47,206 bases of DNA from Candidatus Saccharimonadota bacterium (lineage in GTDB: Bacteria > Patescibacteriota > Saccharimonadia > Saccharimonadales > Saccharimonadaceae), in the NCBI GenBank assembly GCA_017511685.1, contig JAFWJE010000020.1:1-47206 (forward strand). Direction: 5' to 3'. Position numbers and translations under genes: made by a program. Of the stretch, positions 23,140 to 30,620 are shown one piece after another. The notes beneath the pieces were generated by a model. The model saw nothing but the letters and a program-made list of their open reading frames with translations. It ran no database searches and was not told the DNA's origin. Within the stretch, counting starts at the first letter, position 1, and each line of letters starts with the position of its first letter.

Positions 23140-24654
23140 ATGAAAATCAGCTTTAAAAGAATCATTATTCTACCAGTAGCGATTTTAGCTTTTATCTTTG
23201 CATTCATGCAATTTAAGAGCGCGTCGGCGGCGGAAGTGGATTCGTGGGGGCCGCAAGATAGGGAAACTTTCTTGTGGGATAAACCGGCAACGTATCGGAC
23301 GTTTAACTCGATTACGGATAATCCAGTGCTGGGCGACGAGAGAAACTTTGTGCGCGTTAAGGAAGTTGGCGTGGACGGTCCACATTACGATACGGTGGAT
23401 GTGGTACCAGGTAAAGAATATGAGGTGTATATTTATTACCATAACAATGCCTCGGCGAGCTTGAATGCAAGTGGCAAGGGGATTGCTGACAATGTAAGGT
23501 TGGCAACTAAGCTACCAGAACGGCTAGAAGCTGGCCAGACTGGTGTAGTTTACGGTACGATTTCCTCAACTAACACAAAGCCAGAGAGTGTATGGGATAC
23601 GGCTTATCTTAAAGCTACCGATACGGTATTCTTAAGATACGTTTGGGATTCGGCGACGATTCATAATGCTGGTACAGCGAACGGTGCAATTCTGGACGCC
23701 AATGCGCTATTTTCTGAAGAAGGCGCAAAGTTAGCCTATAATTTAGAGAGAGCCGACAATGGCGAAAGTGCTTGGGGAATGGTTCCAGGCTGTAATGAAT
23801 ATGCTGGGTATGTAACTTATCGGGTAAAAGCTGATCAGCCAGGATTTGGTGTAGAAAAAGAGGTGTCGGCGGAAAACAAGAATCTTTTCGCAGATAATAT
23901 TACAACTACTCCGGGCGCAGTGCTAGATTTTAAGATTTTCTACAAAAACTCTGGAACCACGGCGCAAAGTGCAGTAACTATGTATGATATTATGCCGGAT
24001 GGTATGGAATATGTGGCTGGTTCGACCTTTGTAAAAACCACGGACGATCCAACTGGCAAATATGTTAGCGATGGTCTATTCAACGGTGGAATAATTATTG
24101 GCGATTTTGATGCTGGTGAGGAAGCGACGGTAACTTATAAAGCAAAGATTCGCGATGATATTAATAAGTTCCCATGCGGGTCAACGACTGTTTATAACGA
24201 GTCCTCTACTGCTACGGCAAACGGTACAATTACGGATAAAGCGAGAATTATAGTAGTGCGCGAGTGTACAACCAACACTCCGAAAGAGTTGCCAACGACT
24301 GGTCCGGGTGAAATTATCTTAGCAGCGGGTATCGTAGTGGTGATTATCGGCGGTGGGATTTATTTCTACCATTCGCGCAAGATGTTAAAGAAGGCTACTT
24401 CAGCGGCTGGCAGTAGTGCTGATGGTAGCGTAAGCGACAGTGCTAGCAGTAGCGTTAGCGACGACATCAATGCGGACGATTTTATGAAACAAGCTCCAAC
24501 TCAGGGAAATGAAAACACTTCTACTCCTTTGGAAAATGAAAGTAGTGCAGCTTTAGAAAATGAGAATGCGGCGCCAGTTTCAACAACTTCAACTCCTCAG
24601 GACGATAAGGGCGATATTGTTAAAGATAGCATCCAAAACAATCCAAGCGCTTAA
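23140..24654 (+). CDS. Secreted DUF11-type envelope protein with internal LPTTG-TM and long C-terminal tail
   Basis: 504 residues. A signal peptide (KISFKRIIILPVAILAFIFA, ending near SASA at about 30). Residues 30-245 are a beta-rich extracellular domain. Residues about 250-345 match DUF11 (VLDFKIFYKNSG, YDIMPDGMEYVAGST, GEEATVTYKAKI). LPTTG is at 384-388, followed by a TM helix (about 391-410) and basic HSRKMLKK, then a Ser/Asn/Glu-rich tail of about 90 residues. A sortase signal would end shortly after the basic residues, so the tail is unusual. RBS AAAGGAG lies 15 nt after the giant-protein stop, so both are in one operon. Likely a cell-surface structural or adhesion protein. Confidence 0.75.
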   Translation: MKISFKRIIILPVAILAFIFAFMQFKSASAAEVDSWGPQDRETFLWDKPATYRTFNSITDNPVLGDERNFVRVKEVGVDGPHYDTVDVVPGKEYEVYIYYHNNASASLNASGKGIADNVRLATKLPERLEAGQTGVVYGTISSTNTKPESVWDTAYLKATDTVFLRYVWDSATIHNAGTANGAILDANALFSEEGAKLAYNLERADNGESAWGMVPGCNEYAGYVTYRVKADQPGFGVEKEVSAENKNLFADNITTTPGAVLDFKIFYKNSGTTAQSAVTMYDIMPDGMEYVAGSTFVKTTDDPTGKYVSDGLFNGGIIIGDFDAGEEATVTYKAKIRDDINKFPCGSTTVYNESSTATANGTITDKARIIVVRECTTNTPKELPTTGPGEIILAAGIVVVIIGGGIYFYHSRKMLKKATSAAGSSADGSVSDSASSSVSDDINADDFMKQAPTQGNENTSTPLENESSAALENENAAPVSTTSTPQDDKGDIVKDSIQNNPSA

Positions 24655-24663
24655 AGAGGTAAA

Positions 24664-25944
24664 ATGTCAAAGCGGACTTTGACGGTAATGGAGGGGAGGG
24701 AAGAAAACTCTCAGCTAGTGGCCGACTTAGAGAAGGAGGCGAAAAAAGCTGGCTGGGGGTTTTTGAACCTTGCTAAAATTAATTCGGACAAAATTGCAAG
24801 GTGCGATTTTGATGACACTCCTTTAGATTATATAGTGTTTCGTGAGTTGTCTTTGAATAATTATCATGAGACAGAACGGGTCTTTGAGTGGCTGAAAAAA
24901 GAGGGGAAAGTTAGTATTAATATTGATATTGCTGGAGCAAGAATGTCGACTTCGGATAAACATTTTCAGCAAGGTTTGTTTTTGATGGATGATAAGCTGG
25001 CGCCGTATGCTTTGCCGACCTTTGAGGCAAAAAGTGAAAAAAATGTGAAGGCGTATCTGGCGTGGAATCGAGTGCATTATCCGATAGTTTTGAAACCGCG
25101 GCGGGGGACGACGGGAGATGGGATTATACTGGTTAGAAACGATAAGGAACTGCACGCGGTTAAGGATTTTAGTGAGTTTTTAATTGAGCAATACGTGGAG
25201 CCGGAATGTGATTTTAGGGTGTTTGTGATTGGCGGAGTGGCAGTGGGAGCGATGCGAAAAGTTGGCGATTTAAAACATCCAGAAAATTTTAAGGTGTGGT
25301 GTGCTGGGAAAGATAAAGTTAGAGAAAAAGACCGGAAAGTGCTAGAAAAATTATCGGAGATAGCGTGTGAAGCAGCGAGTGTTTCACGGATGGAATATGC
25401 CGGGGTAGATATTATGAGGGAAAAAGGCACTGGCAAGTATTATATTTTGGAGACTAATATAGCGGCGAGTTGGACGATTTTTACAGAAGTGACTGGTATT
25501 AATATCCCGAAGCTGGTGATTGAATGGCTGGCTGAAAGAGGTGATTATGAGGAAGGCGTAGTTTCTAAGGAGATGGCGGTTTCTTCATATATTGATAAAA
25601 GACTGAAATTTATATCCAAAAAAGTACAAAGTGACTACGAGGGGATTTTGAAGGGTAAAAAGGCCTGTCTAGAGCCATACGAGGTGGTTTTTGAACGCGA
25701 TAAACGTAAACATTTAATGGATAGCGGATATTTGTTTGATGAGTTAAAAAAGGCTTACTGTGAGGCTGTAGATAAGAAAATAAAGGGGAAAGCGATTCTT
25801 AAGTTAGAAATTATGCGCGAGATAGAAAAAATGCCGCTGTCCTGGGCGGGGAATTTTATTGGCCCGGAAGTGGGTGTACTAGAAAATGGGATGATTTTAT
25901 CGGCAATGTGGCTGTATCTGCTTGAAAAATCTACAAAAGTGTGA
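24664..25944 (+). CDS. ATP-grasp ligase of the RimK/LysX-like type
   Basis: 426 residues. The ATP-grasp core is visible: YPIVLKPRRGTTGDGIILV (about 139-157, phosphate-binding Lys and Gly-rich loop), FLIEQYVEPECDFRVFVIGG (adenine-binding hinge), and KYYILETNIAASW with the Glu-x-Asn metal-binding pair. Such ligases join an amino acid or peptide carboxylate to an amine, thiol or hydroxyl. The C-terminal 140 residues are helical and not recognised. It begins 9 nt after the DUF11 gene, with GAGGT as RBS, and is the last gene of the locus. The substrate may be a product of the same operon, but this is inference from position. Confidence 0.75.
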   Translation: MSKRTLTVMEGREENSQLVADLEKEAKKAGWGFLNLAKINSDKIARCDFDDTPLDYIVFRELSLNNYHETERVFEWLKKEGKVSINIDIAGARMSTSDKHFQQGLFLMDDKLAPYALPTFEAKSEKNVKAYLAWNRVHYPIVLKPRRGTTGDGIILVRNDKELHAVKDFSEFLIEQYVEPECDFRVFVIGGVAVGAMRKVGDLKHPENFKVWCAGKDKVREKDRKVLEKLSEIACEAASVSRMEYAGVDIMREKGTGKYYILETNIAASWTIFTEVTGINIPKLVIEWLAERGDYEEGVVSKEMAVSSYIDKRLKFISKKVQSDYEGILKGKKACLEPYEVVFERDKRKHLMDSGYLFDELKKAYCEAVDKKIKGKAILKLEIMREIEKMPLSWAGNFIGPEVGVLENGMILSAMWLYLLEKSTKV

Positions 25945-25950
25945 TAAAAT
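25922..25950 (+). promoter_or_regulatory. Promoter of rplU
   Basis: TTGAAA (25922-25927), 17-nt spacer, TAAAAT (25945-25950), overlapping the end of the ATP-grasp gene. RBS AAAGGA at 25968-25973. Confidence 0.65.
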
Positions 25951-25978
25951 AGGGCACAGTTAATTATAAAGGAATAAT

Positions 25979-26287
25979 ATGAAGAAAGCAGTTATTCTCG
26001 TTGGCGGGAAACAATACCTAGCCTCCGAAGATGAGACCCTACGGGTGGACCTCCTCCCGGCAGGCACCAAAGAGCTCGAACTACCTGCTCTCCTCGTTAT
26101 TGATGGTGATAAAACCACAGTTGGTACACCAGAAGTAAAGGGCGTGAAGGTTTCGGCGAAAGTAGTGGAGGAAAAAGTAGCCGGAGATAAAGTCCGCGTT
26201 ATTCGTTACCACTCTAAGAAGCGTGTCCACACTGAGACTGGTCACCGCCAGAAGTATTCGGAAATCAAGATTACTTCCATAAAGTAG
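25979..26287 (+). CDS. rplU: Ribosomal protein bL21
   Basis: 102 residues, normal length. The N-terminus KKAVILVGGKQYLASEDETL and the basic C-terminus RYHSKKRVHTETGHRQKYS are diagnostic. A 50S protein that binds 23S rRNA. In most bacteria rpmA (bL27) follows directly; here a strong terminator follows instead and bL27 is absent from the window. The first 130 nt use C-rich codons unlike the surroundings, as often in highly expressed genes. A 54-nt internal stretch is duplicated downstream. Confidence 0.95.
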   Translation: MKKAVILVGGKQYLASEDETLRVDLLPAGTKELELPALLVIDGDKTTVGTPEVKGVKVSAKVVEEKVAGDKVRVIRYHSKKRVHTETGHRQKYSEIKITSIK

Positions 26288-26288
26288 C

Positions 26289-26317
26289 AAAAACCACCCC
26301 TTTCAGGGGTGGTTTTT
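26289..26317 (+). terminator. Rho-independent terminator of rplU
   Basis: AAAAACCACCCCT (26289-26301) pairs perfectly with AGGGGTGGTTTTT (26305-26317) around a TTC loop. Confidence 0.95.
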
Positions 26318-26322
26318 GTTGG

Positions 26323-26377
26323 GGGCGTGAAGGTTTCGGTAAAAGTAGTGGAGGAAAAAGTAGCCGGTGATAAAAGT
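26323..26377 (+). pseudogene. Duplicated fragment of rplU coding sequence
   Basis: Matches rplU 26140-26193 with three substitutions and one inserted base, starting GGGCGTGAAGGTTTCGG in both copies. It lies after the rplU terminator and ends about 40 nt before parA. It is too short to code for anything and is frameshifted by the insertion. Confidence 0.85.
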
Positions 26378-26401
26378 GGACGATTTTTTGTGAAAGTATG
26401 A

Positions 26402-26407
26402 TATAAT
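26402..26407 (+). promoter_or_regulatory. -10 box of parA
   Basis: TATAAT at 26402-26407, 9 nt before the ATG at 26417. No good -35 seen; the rplU fragment occupies that side. Confidence 0.5.
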
Positions 26408-26416
26408 AAGTTCATT

Positions 26417-27193
26417 ATGGCTACGGTTATTTGTATAACTAACCAAAAAGGAGGTGTTGGTAAAACCACTACGGCGGTCAACCTTTCTTATTATCTGGCA
26501 AAGGACAAATTTAGGGTGCTTTTGATTGATTTTGATCCGCAAGGAAATGCGACTTCTGGATTGGGGATTTCTAAGAAAGATTTGAGGGCGACGATGTCAG
26601 AGGTGGTACTGGGTCAGGCTGGACTTTCTGATGCGATAATAGAGACGAAATATAAGAATCTATATGTTGCGCCGACGACGCCGGAACTAGCTAATGCTGA
26701 GGTGGAAATGACAAAATTGAGTAAGAAGTTTGTTCAGCTCAAGGCGGCGATTACTGCTGTTGACTCGCAATTTGACTATGTAATTATTGACTGTCCGCCG
26801 TCTTTGTCGCTTTTGACCGTAAACGGAATGATAGCAGCGGATTACCTATTATTGCCGGTACAGACGGAGTTTTATGCGCTGGAGGGAGTGGCGCAGCTCC
26901 TTGATAGTATGAAACTGGTGAAAAAAGCGATGAATCCTAACTTGAAACTGCTAGGAGTGGTGGCGACGATGTATGATAAACGGACTTCGCTCTCTGTAGA
27001 AGTGCTAAATGAGGTAAAAAAGTATTTTAAGGATAAGGTGTTTGAAACGGCGATTCCGCGGAATGTGCGGGTGGCCGAGGCGCCGAGTCACGGGGTGCCG
27101 GTGGGGGGGTATGATAAGTTTTCTAAGGGCGCGAAGGCTTATAAAGAGCTGACGCGTGAGGTGGAGCAACGGACGGGGGTGGCCGGTAAGTAA
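26417..27193 (+). CDS. parA: Chromosome partitioning ATPase ParA (Soj)
   Basis: 258 residues. Deviant Walker A KGGVGKTTTAVN (10-21), Walker A' LLIDFDPQGNATSGLG, Walker B VIIDCPPSLSLLT. Dimerises on nonspecific DNA with ATP and moves ParB-parS complexes. The size and the lack of an N-terminal helix-turn-helix place it with chromosomal Soj rather than plasmid P1-type ParA. parB follows 24 nt downstream in the same operon. Confidence 0.95.
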   Translation: MATVICITNQKGGVGKTTTAVNLSYYLAKDKFRVLLIDFDPQGNATSGLGISKKDLRATMSEVVLGQAGLSDAIIETKYKNLYVAPTTPELANAEVEMTKLSKKFVQLKAAITAVDSQFDYVIIDCPPSLSLLTVNGMIAADYLLLPVQTEFYALEGVAQLLDSMKLVKKAMNPNLKLLGVVATMYDKRTSLSVEVLNEVKKYFKDKVFETAIPRNVRVAEAPSHGVPVGGYDKFSKGAKAYKELTREVEQRTGVAGK

Positions 27194-27217
27194 AATCAAG
27201 ATGGTAAAAGGAGGAGA

Positions 27218-28063
27218 ATGACAGCAAAACATGGACTAGGAAGAGGATTTGAAAGTCTAATTCCGACGGAGTTGGTGGATGATGAATTTGACCCGACGGC
27301 GGATGCGACGCTGGATACTTTGTCAGAAATAGAATTAACTAAGATTGAACGTGACCCGGAGCAGCCGCGGAAAGATTTTGATGAGGAGGCGCTTTCATCA
27401 CTGGCGCAGTCTATCAAGGAGCATGGAGTACTTTCGCCAATTGTGGTGGTGAAAAATGAAAATAAGTATATGATTGTGGCTGGCGAGCGGCGGTTTAGGG
27501 CAGCGAAATTGGCTGGGCTTTTGAAAATCCCGGCGATAGTGCGGACACTGGATGCACAAAATAGATTAGAACTTTCGATTATTGAGAACGCACAGAGGGA
27601 AGATTTGTCGGCGATTGAGCTGGCGACGGCGTATGCGAAGCTGAAAAGCCAGTTTAATATGGATAATAAAGACATCGCAAGGCGGGTGGGGAAAAGCGAG
27701 ATTGCTATCGTGAATAGCCTGAGATTGTTAGACTTGCCGAACAACGCGAAAGAAGCGATGCGTGAGCATAAGTTGACTGAGGGGGTGATGCGGCCGTTGA
27801 TTAAGGCGGACGTTAAGACGATAGATGCGGCACTCCCGAAAATTATCGAGGAGGGTTGGAGTGCGAGACAAGTGGAGCAGTTTGTGGCGACGCACAAGAA
27901 GAAAAGCTCGTTCTCTGCGGTAAAAACGATGGGCTATAGAAAGCAGGAGGTGGCTCTACAAGAAAAGTACACTGTAGCTAAGGTGAGGATTAGTGCTAAG
28001 AGTATTACATTCTCTTGCAAAGATGAAAAAGAATTAAAAACGTTGATTGCAAAATTGAAGTAG
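27218..28063 (+). CDS. parB: Chromosome partitioning protein ParB (Spo0J)
   Basis: 281 residues. It starts with GLGRGFESLIP, the conserved N-terminal peptide that stimulates ParA. Then come the ParB/Srx CTPase fold with ERDPEQPRKDFDEEAL and IVAGERRFRAAKLAGL (the GERRxRA box), IIENAQREDLSAIELA, and the helix-turn-helix DIARRVGKSEIAIVNSLRLL. The C-terminal dimerisation domain is present. No canonical parS (TGTTTCACGTGAAACA) was found in the window. Confidence 0.95.
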   Translation: MTAKHGLGRGFESLIPTELVDDEFDPTADATLDTLSEIELTKIERDPEQPRKDFDEEALSSLAQSIKEHGVLSPIVVVKNENKYMIVAGERRFRAAKLAGLLKIPAIVRTLDAQNRLELSIIENAQREDLSAIELATAYAKLKSQFNMDNKDIARRVGKSEIAIVNSLRLLDLPNNAKEAMREHKLTEGVMRPLIKADVKTIDAALPKIIEEGWSARQVEQFVATHKKKSSFSAVKTMGYRKQEVALQEKYTVAKVRISAKSITFSCKDEKELKTLIAKLK

Positions 28064-28093
28064 TGAAGCTGAAACAATGCTTAATGATGCGTG

Positions 28094-29533
28094 CTAGTTT
28101 TTGTTACCGAGGCCGAGTTGGGCGCGGAGTTTTTGGCGAGCATGGGCGGTGAAAATTTTATCAAACCACGAGGCGCGGGCAGTTTTGTTTTTGCTAGTCA
28201 TGATTTCTACGACGTCGCCATGTTTTAGTTTAGTGTTTAGGCTTTTGATTTTGCCGTTAATTTTGACACCGATGACGTGCTCGCCGATTTCGGAATGGAG
28301 GCGGTAGGCGAAATCAAGGGGTAGGGAGCCTTTGGGCAAATCAATAATATCACCCTTGGGGGTATAAACAAAAATCTTGTCGGCAAATAGGTTGAGGCGA
28401 AGTTTTTTAATATCAACTTTTTTGCCGGCACGGAGCTTCGCGGCGGTGTCTTGGAGTTCAGTAATCCAAAGGAGATTAGTGGGAAGGTGCTGGATTTTGC
28501 CGGTTTTGTAATTTTCGGTGAGCTTTTGCTCGTTGTAATAGAAGCTGGCGGCCAGACCGCGCTCGGCATATTCATGCATTTCTTTGGTGCGGATTTGGAA
28601 TTCAACGATACGTTTATCTTTAGTAATGACGGTAGTATGGAGAGATTGGTAACCATTTTGCTTAGGCATAGCGATGTAATCTTTAATGCGGCCAGACATT
28701 GGCATATAGAGCGAGTGGATGACGCCAAGGGCAAGATAGCAATCGGTGATGTCACCGACGATGATGCGGAGAGCGATTAAATCGTAGATTTCACCCATGT
28801 TTTGATTGTGCTTGGCGAGTTTTTTGTGGAGGGAATAGACGGATTTGACGCGACCGGACATCTGGAATTTGATTTTTTCGCGGCCTAGAGCCTCGGAGAC
28901 TTCTTTTCTGATTTTCTGGATGGTTTTTTCGGCGGAGGTGTTGTATTCTTCAATTAAATTGCGAAGTTCCTCATAACGCTTAGGGTCAACATAGGAAAAG
29001 GCGATGTCGGCCATTTCGACGCGAAGGCGGCCCATATTAAGACGGTCAGCGAGGGGTGCGAAAATTTCTAGAGATTCTTTGGCAATTTTTTTCTGTTTGT
29101 CGGGCGGGAGAGCGGAGAGAGTGCGGAGGTTGTGAAGGCGATCGGCGAGTTTGATGATGAGGACGCGAATGTCAGAGCCGGTAGCAACAAGAAGTCTCAA
29201 GAGGTTACTTTTGGTCTGTGGTAGGTAGGTATCTAAATCGCGCATACCGGAACGAGCGTTACTTAATTTGGTGACACCATCAACGAGGAAGGCGACTTGC
29301 TCGCCGAACTGGTCTTTAATTTCTTGGAGGGTAACACTGGTATCCTCAACGGTATCGTGTAAAACGGCAGCGATGATGGTATCTTCGTCCATACCCCAGT
29401 CCTCAACGATTTTCATAACAGCTAAGGGGTGAGTGATGTAAGGGTCGCCGGACTTTCGGAACTGGCCGTCGTGAGCCTTGGTGGCAAGGACGATGGCCTC
29501 TTTGATGCGGTTTTTATTGGTGGATTTAGTCAT
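28094..29533 (-). CDS. rel: Bifunctional (p)ppGpp synthetase/hydrolase, Rel family, without the C-terminal ACT domain
   Basis: 479 residues from the ATG at 29533; a longer frame from 29611 runs through both divergent promoters. The HD hydrolase domain has YITHPLAVMKIV and AVLHDTVEDT; the ppGpp synthetase domain has GRVKSVYSLHKKL, YDLIALRIIV and NGYQSLHTTV; the TGS domain (about 385-445) has VYTPKGDIIDLPKGSLPLDFAY. It stops after TGS and a short basic tail, so the usual C-terminal helical, zinc-finger and ACT parts (Rel is usually over 700 residues) are missing. Both catalytic activities look intact; ribosome-dependent control must be reduced. Confidence 0.93.
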   Translation of the reverse strand: MTKSTNKNRIKEAIVLATKAHDGQFRKSGDPYITHPLAVMKIVEDWGMDEDTIIAAVLHDTVEDTSVTLQEIKDQFGEQVAFLVDGVTKLSNARSGMRDLDTYLPQTKSNLLRLLVATGSDIRVLIIKLADRLHNLRTLSALPPDKQKKIAKESLEIFAPLADRLNMGRLRVEMADIAFSYVDPKRYEELRNLIEEYNTSAEKTIQKIRKEVSEALGREKIKFQMSGRVKSVYSLHKKLAKHNQNMGEIYDLIALRIIVGDITDCYLALGVIHSLYMPMSGRIKDYIAMPKQNGYQSLHTTVITKDKRIVEFQIRTKEMHEYAERGLAASFYYNEQKLTENYKTGKIQHLPTNLLWITELQDTAAKLRAGKKVDIKKLRLNLFADKIFVYTPKGDIIDLPKGSLPLDFAYRLHSEIGEHVIGVKINGKIKSLNTKLKHGDVVEIMTSKNKTARASWFDKIFTAHARQKLRAQLGLGNKN

Positions 29534-29540
29534 TAATATC

Positions 29541-29573
29541 ATTATAGCATTTATAGGGGTTTTGTGGTATAAT
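29541..29573 (+). promoter_or_regulatory. Back-to-back -10 boxes of rel (minus) and rnhA (plus)
   Basis: Minus strand TATAAT at 29546-29541, 7 nt before the rel ATG. Plus strand TATAAT at 29568-29573, 7 nt before the rnhA ATG. Only 21 nt separate the boxes, so the promoters overlap and probably compete. Confidence 0.65.
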
Positions 29574-29580
29574 AGTAGTA

Positions 29581-30000
29581 ATGAGAATTTTATGGACTGA
29601 TGGTAGCGCAAACCCTAATCCAGGGCCGGGTGGTTATGCGGTGATAGAGGACGGTCAGCCGGTGGCGCTGGGGAGAGAGGCGCAATCTACAAATATTCGG
29701 ATGGAGGGAGCAGCGCTAATTGCCGCGATGAAACTCTTAGATGGTGAAACTGGTGAAATACGGACGGATTCTGAGTTTTGGAAAAATGTACTTACGAAAT
29801 GGGCGCCAGGTTGGGAAAAGCGGGGTTGGAAAAAGAGCACACCTGGTGAAATTCAAAACTTAGATTTAGTAAAAGAGGCTTATATGTTGTATAAAAATGG
29901 TGATGTGAAATTGACTTGGGTGCGAGGACATGTGGGAACGGAAATGAATGAGACTGCCGATGAATGGGCAAACAAAGCTAGGAAAGGAGCTACAATATGA
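29581..30000 (+). CDS. rnhA: Ribonuclease HI
   Basis: 139 residues. Cleaves RNA in RNA-DNA hybrids. The four catalytic carboxylates are visible: D7 (WTDGSANPNPGPGGY), E42 (RMEGAAL), D63 (RTDSEF) and D127 (ADEWAN), with His in RGHVGTEMNE. Short basic loop region. Predicted leaderless. Overlaps the next gene by 4 nt (ATGA). Confidence 0.95.
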   Translation: MRILWTDGSANPNPGPGGYAVIEDGQPVALGREAQSTNIRMEGAALIAAMKLLDGETGEIRTDSEFWKNVLTKWAPGWEKRGWKKSTPGEIQNLDLVKEAYMLYKNGDVKLTWVRGHVGTEMNETADEWANKARKGATI

Positions 30001-30575
30001 AAAGAGTAACCATTAAAGTTAAAGTCAAAGATATTGACGAGTTTGAAAAAAGAGTAAAAGACATCAACCTAGAGTTTGAGCCAACTTTGTATCAGCACGA
30101 TAGGGTTTATGTGCCGCGTGGTTACCAGCGGGGGATGAATTTGCCAAGATTGGTGATGCGGACAGAGATGAGTTCAGTAGATAAGCCGGCGATTTATAAG
30201 CTGATATTAAAGCGTCATATTGAGGATTCTGGGATTGAGATTACTGATAGATCGGTAATTAGGGACTATACGGAAATCGTGAATATGATTCATCAACTGG
30301 GATTTGTATTGGCGACAGAAGTGTCGCGTCGTCGTCGTCGTATCAAATTATCGGATACGTCTCGGATTTATCTAGATAAGGTAGATAAATTAGATAGCTA
30401 TTATGTGAAAATCGAGACAGCTCTAGAGGAAAAAGATAAAGTTTCCGAAGTAATGTCCGATCTAAAAAGAACATTGAAGCTATTCCATCTGTCGTCAAAG
30501 GAAATTTCTCAGGAGTCTTACTTTGAGATGCTAAAGAAAAGTGATATAATTGACAGTAAGAATAATGCTTTCTAG
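29997..30575 (+). CDS. CYTH-like protein with degenerate ExExK motif
   Basis: 192 residues. The order of strands fits the CYTH (class IV adenylate cyclase/thiamine triphosphatase) tunnel: MRTEM, YKLILKRHIEDSGIEI, RRRRRIKLSDTSRIYLDKVDKLDSYYVKIE. The N-terminal signature ExExK is not preserved; the equivalent strand reads VTIKVKVKD. Several basic and acidic tunnel residues remain. Catalytic activity on organic or inorganic polyphosphates is therefore uncertain. Translationally coupled to rnhA. Confidence 0.6.
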   Translation: MKRVTIKVKVKDIDEFEKRVKDINLEFEPTLYQHDRVYVPRGYQRGMNLPRLVMRTEMSSVDKPAIYKLILKRHIEDSGIEITDRSVIRDYTEIVNMIHQLGFVLATEVSRRRRRIKLSDTSRIYLDKVDKLDSYYVKIETALEEKDKVSEVMSDLKRTLKLFHLSSKEISQESYFEMLKKSDIIDSKNNAF

Positions 30576-30620
30576 GCTACTTAGCGTGGCATAGGTGCGA
30601 TTAAAAATAAGTGAGGTAAA

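Noticed and set aside
26417-28063. parS site near parAB
   Set aside because: Looked for TGTTTCACGTGAAACA and close variants; only unrelated GTTTCACGG (near 25380) and GGAACACGTGG (near 10050) were seen.
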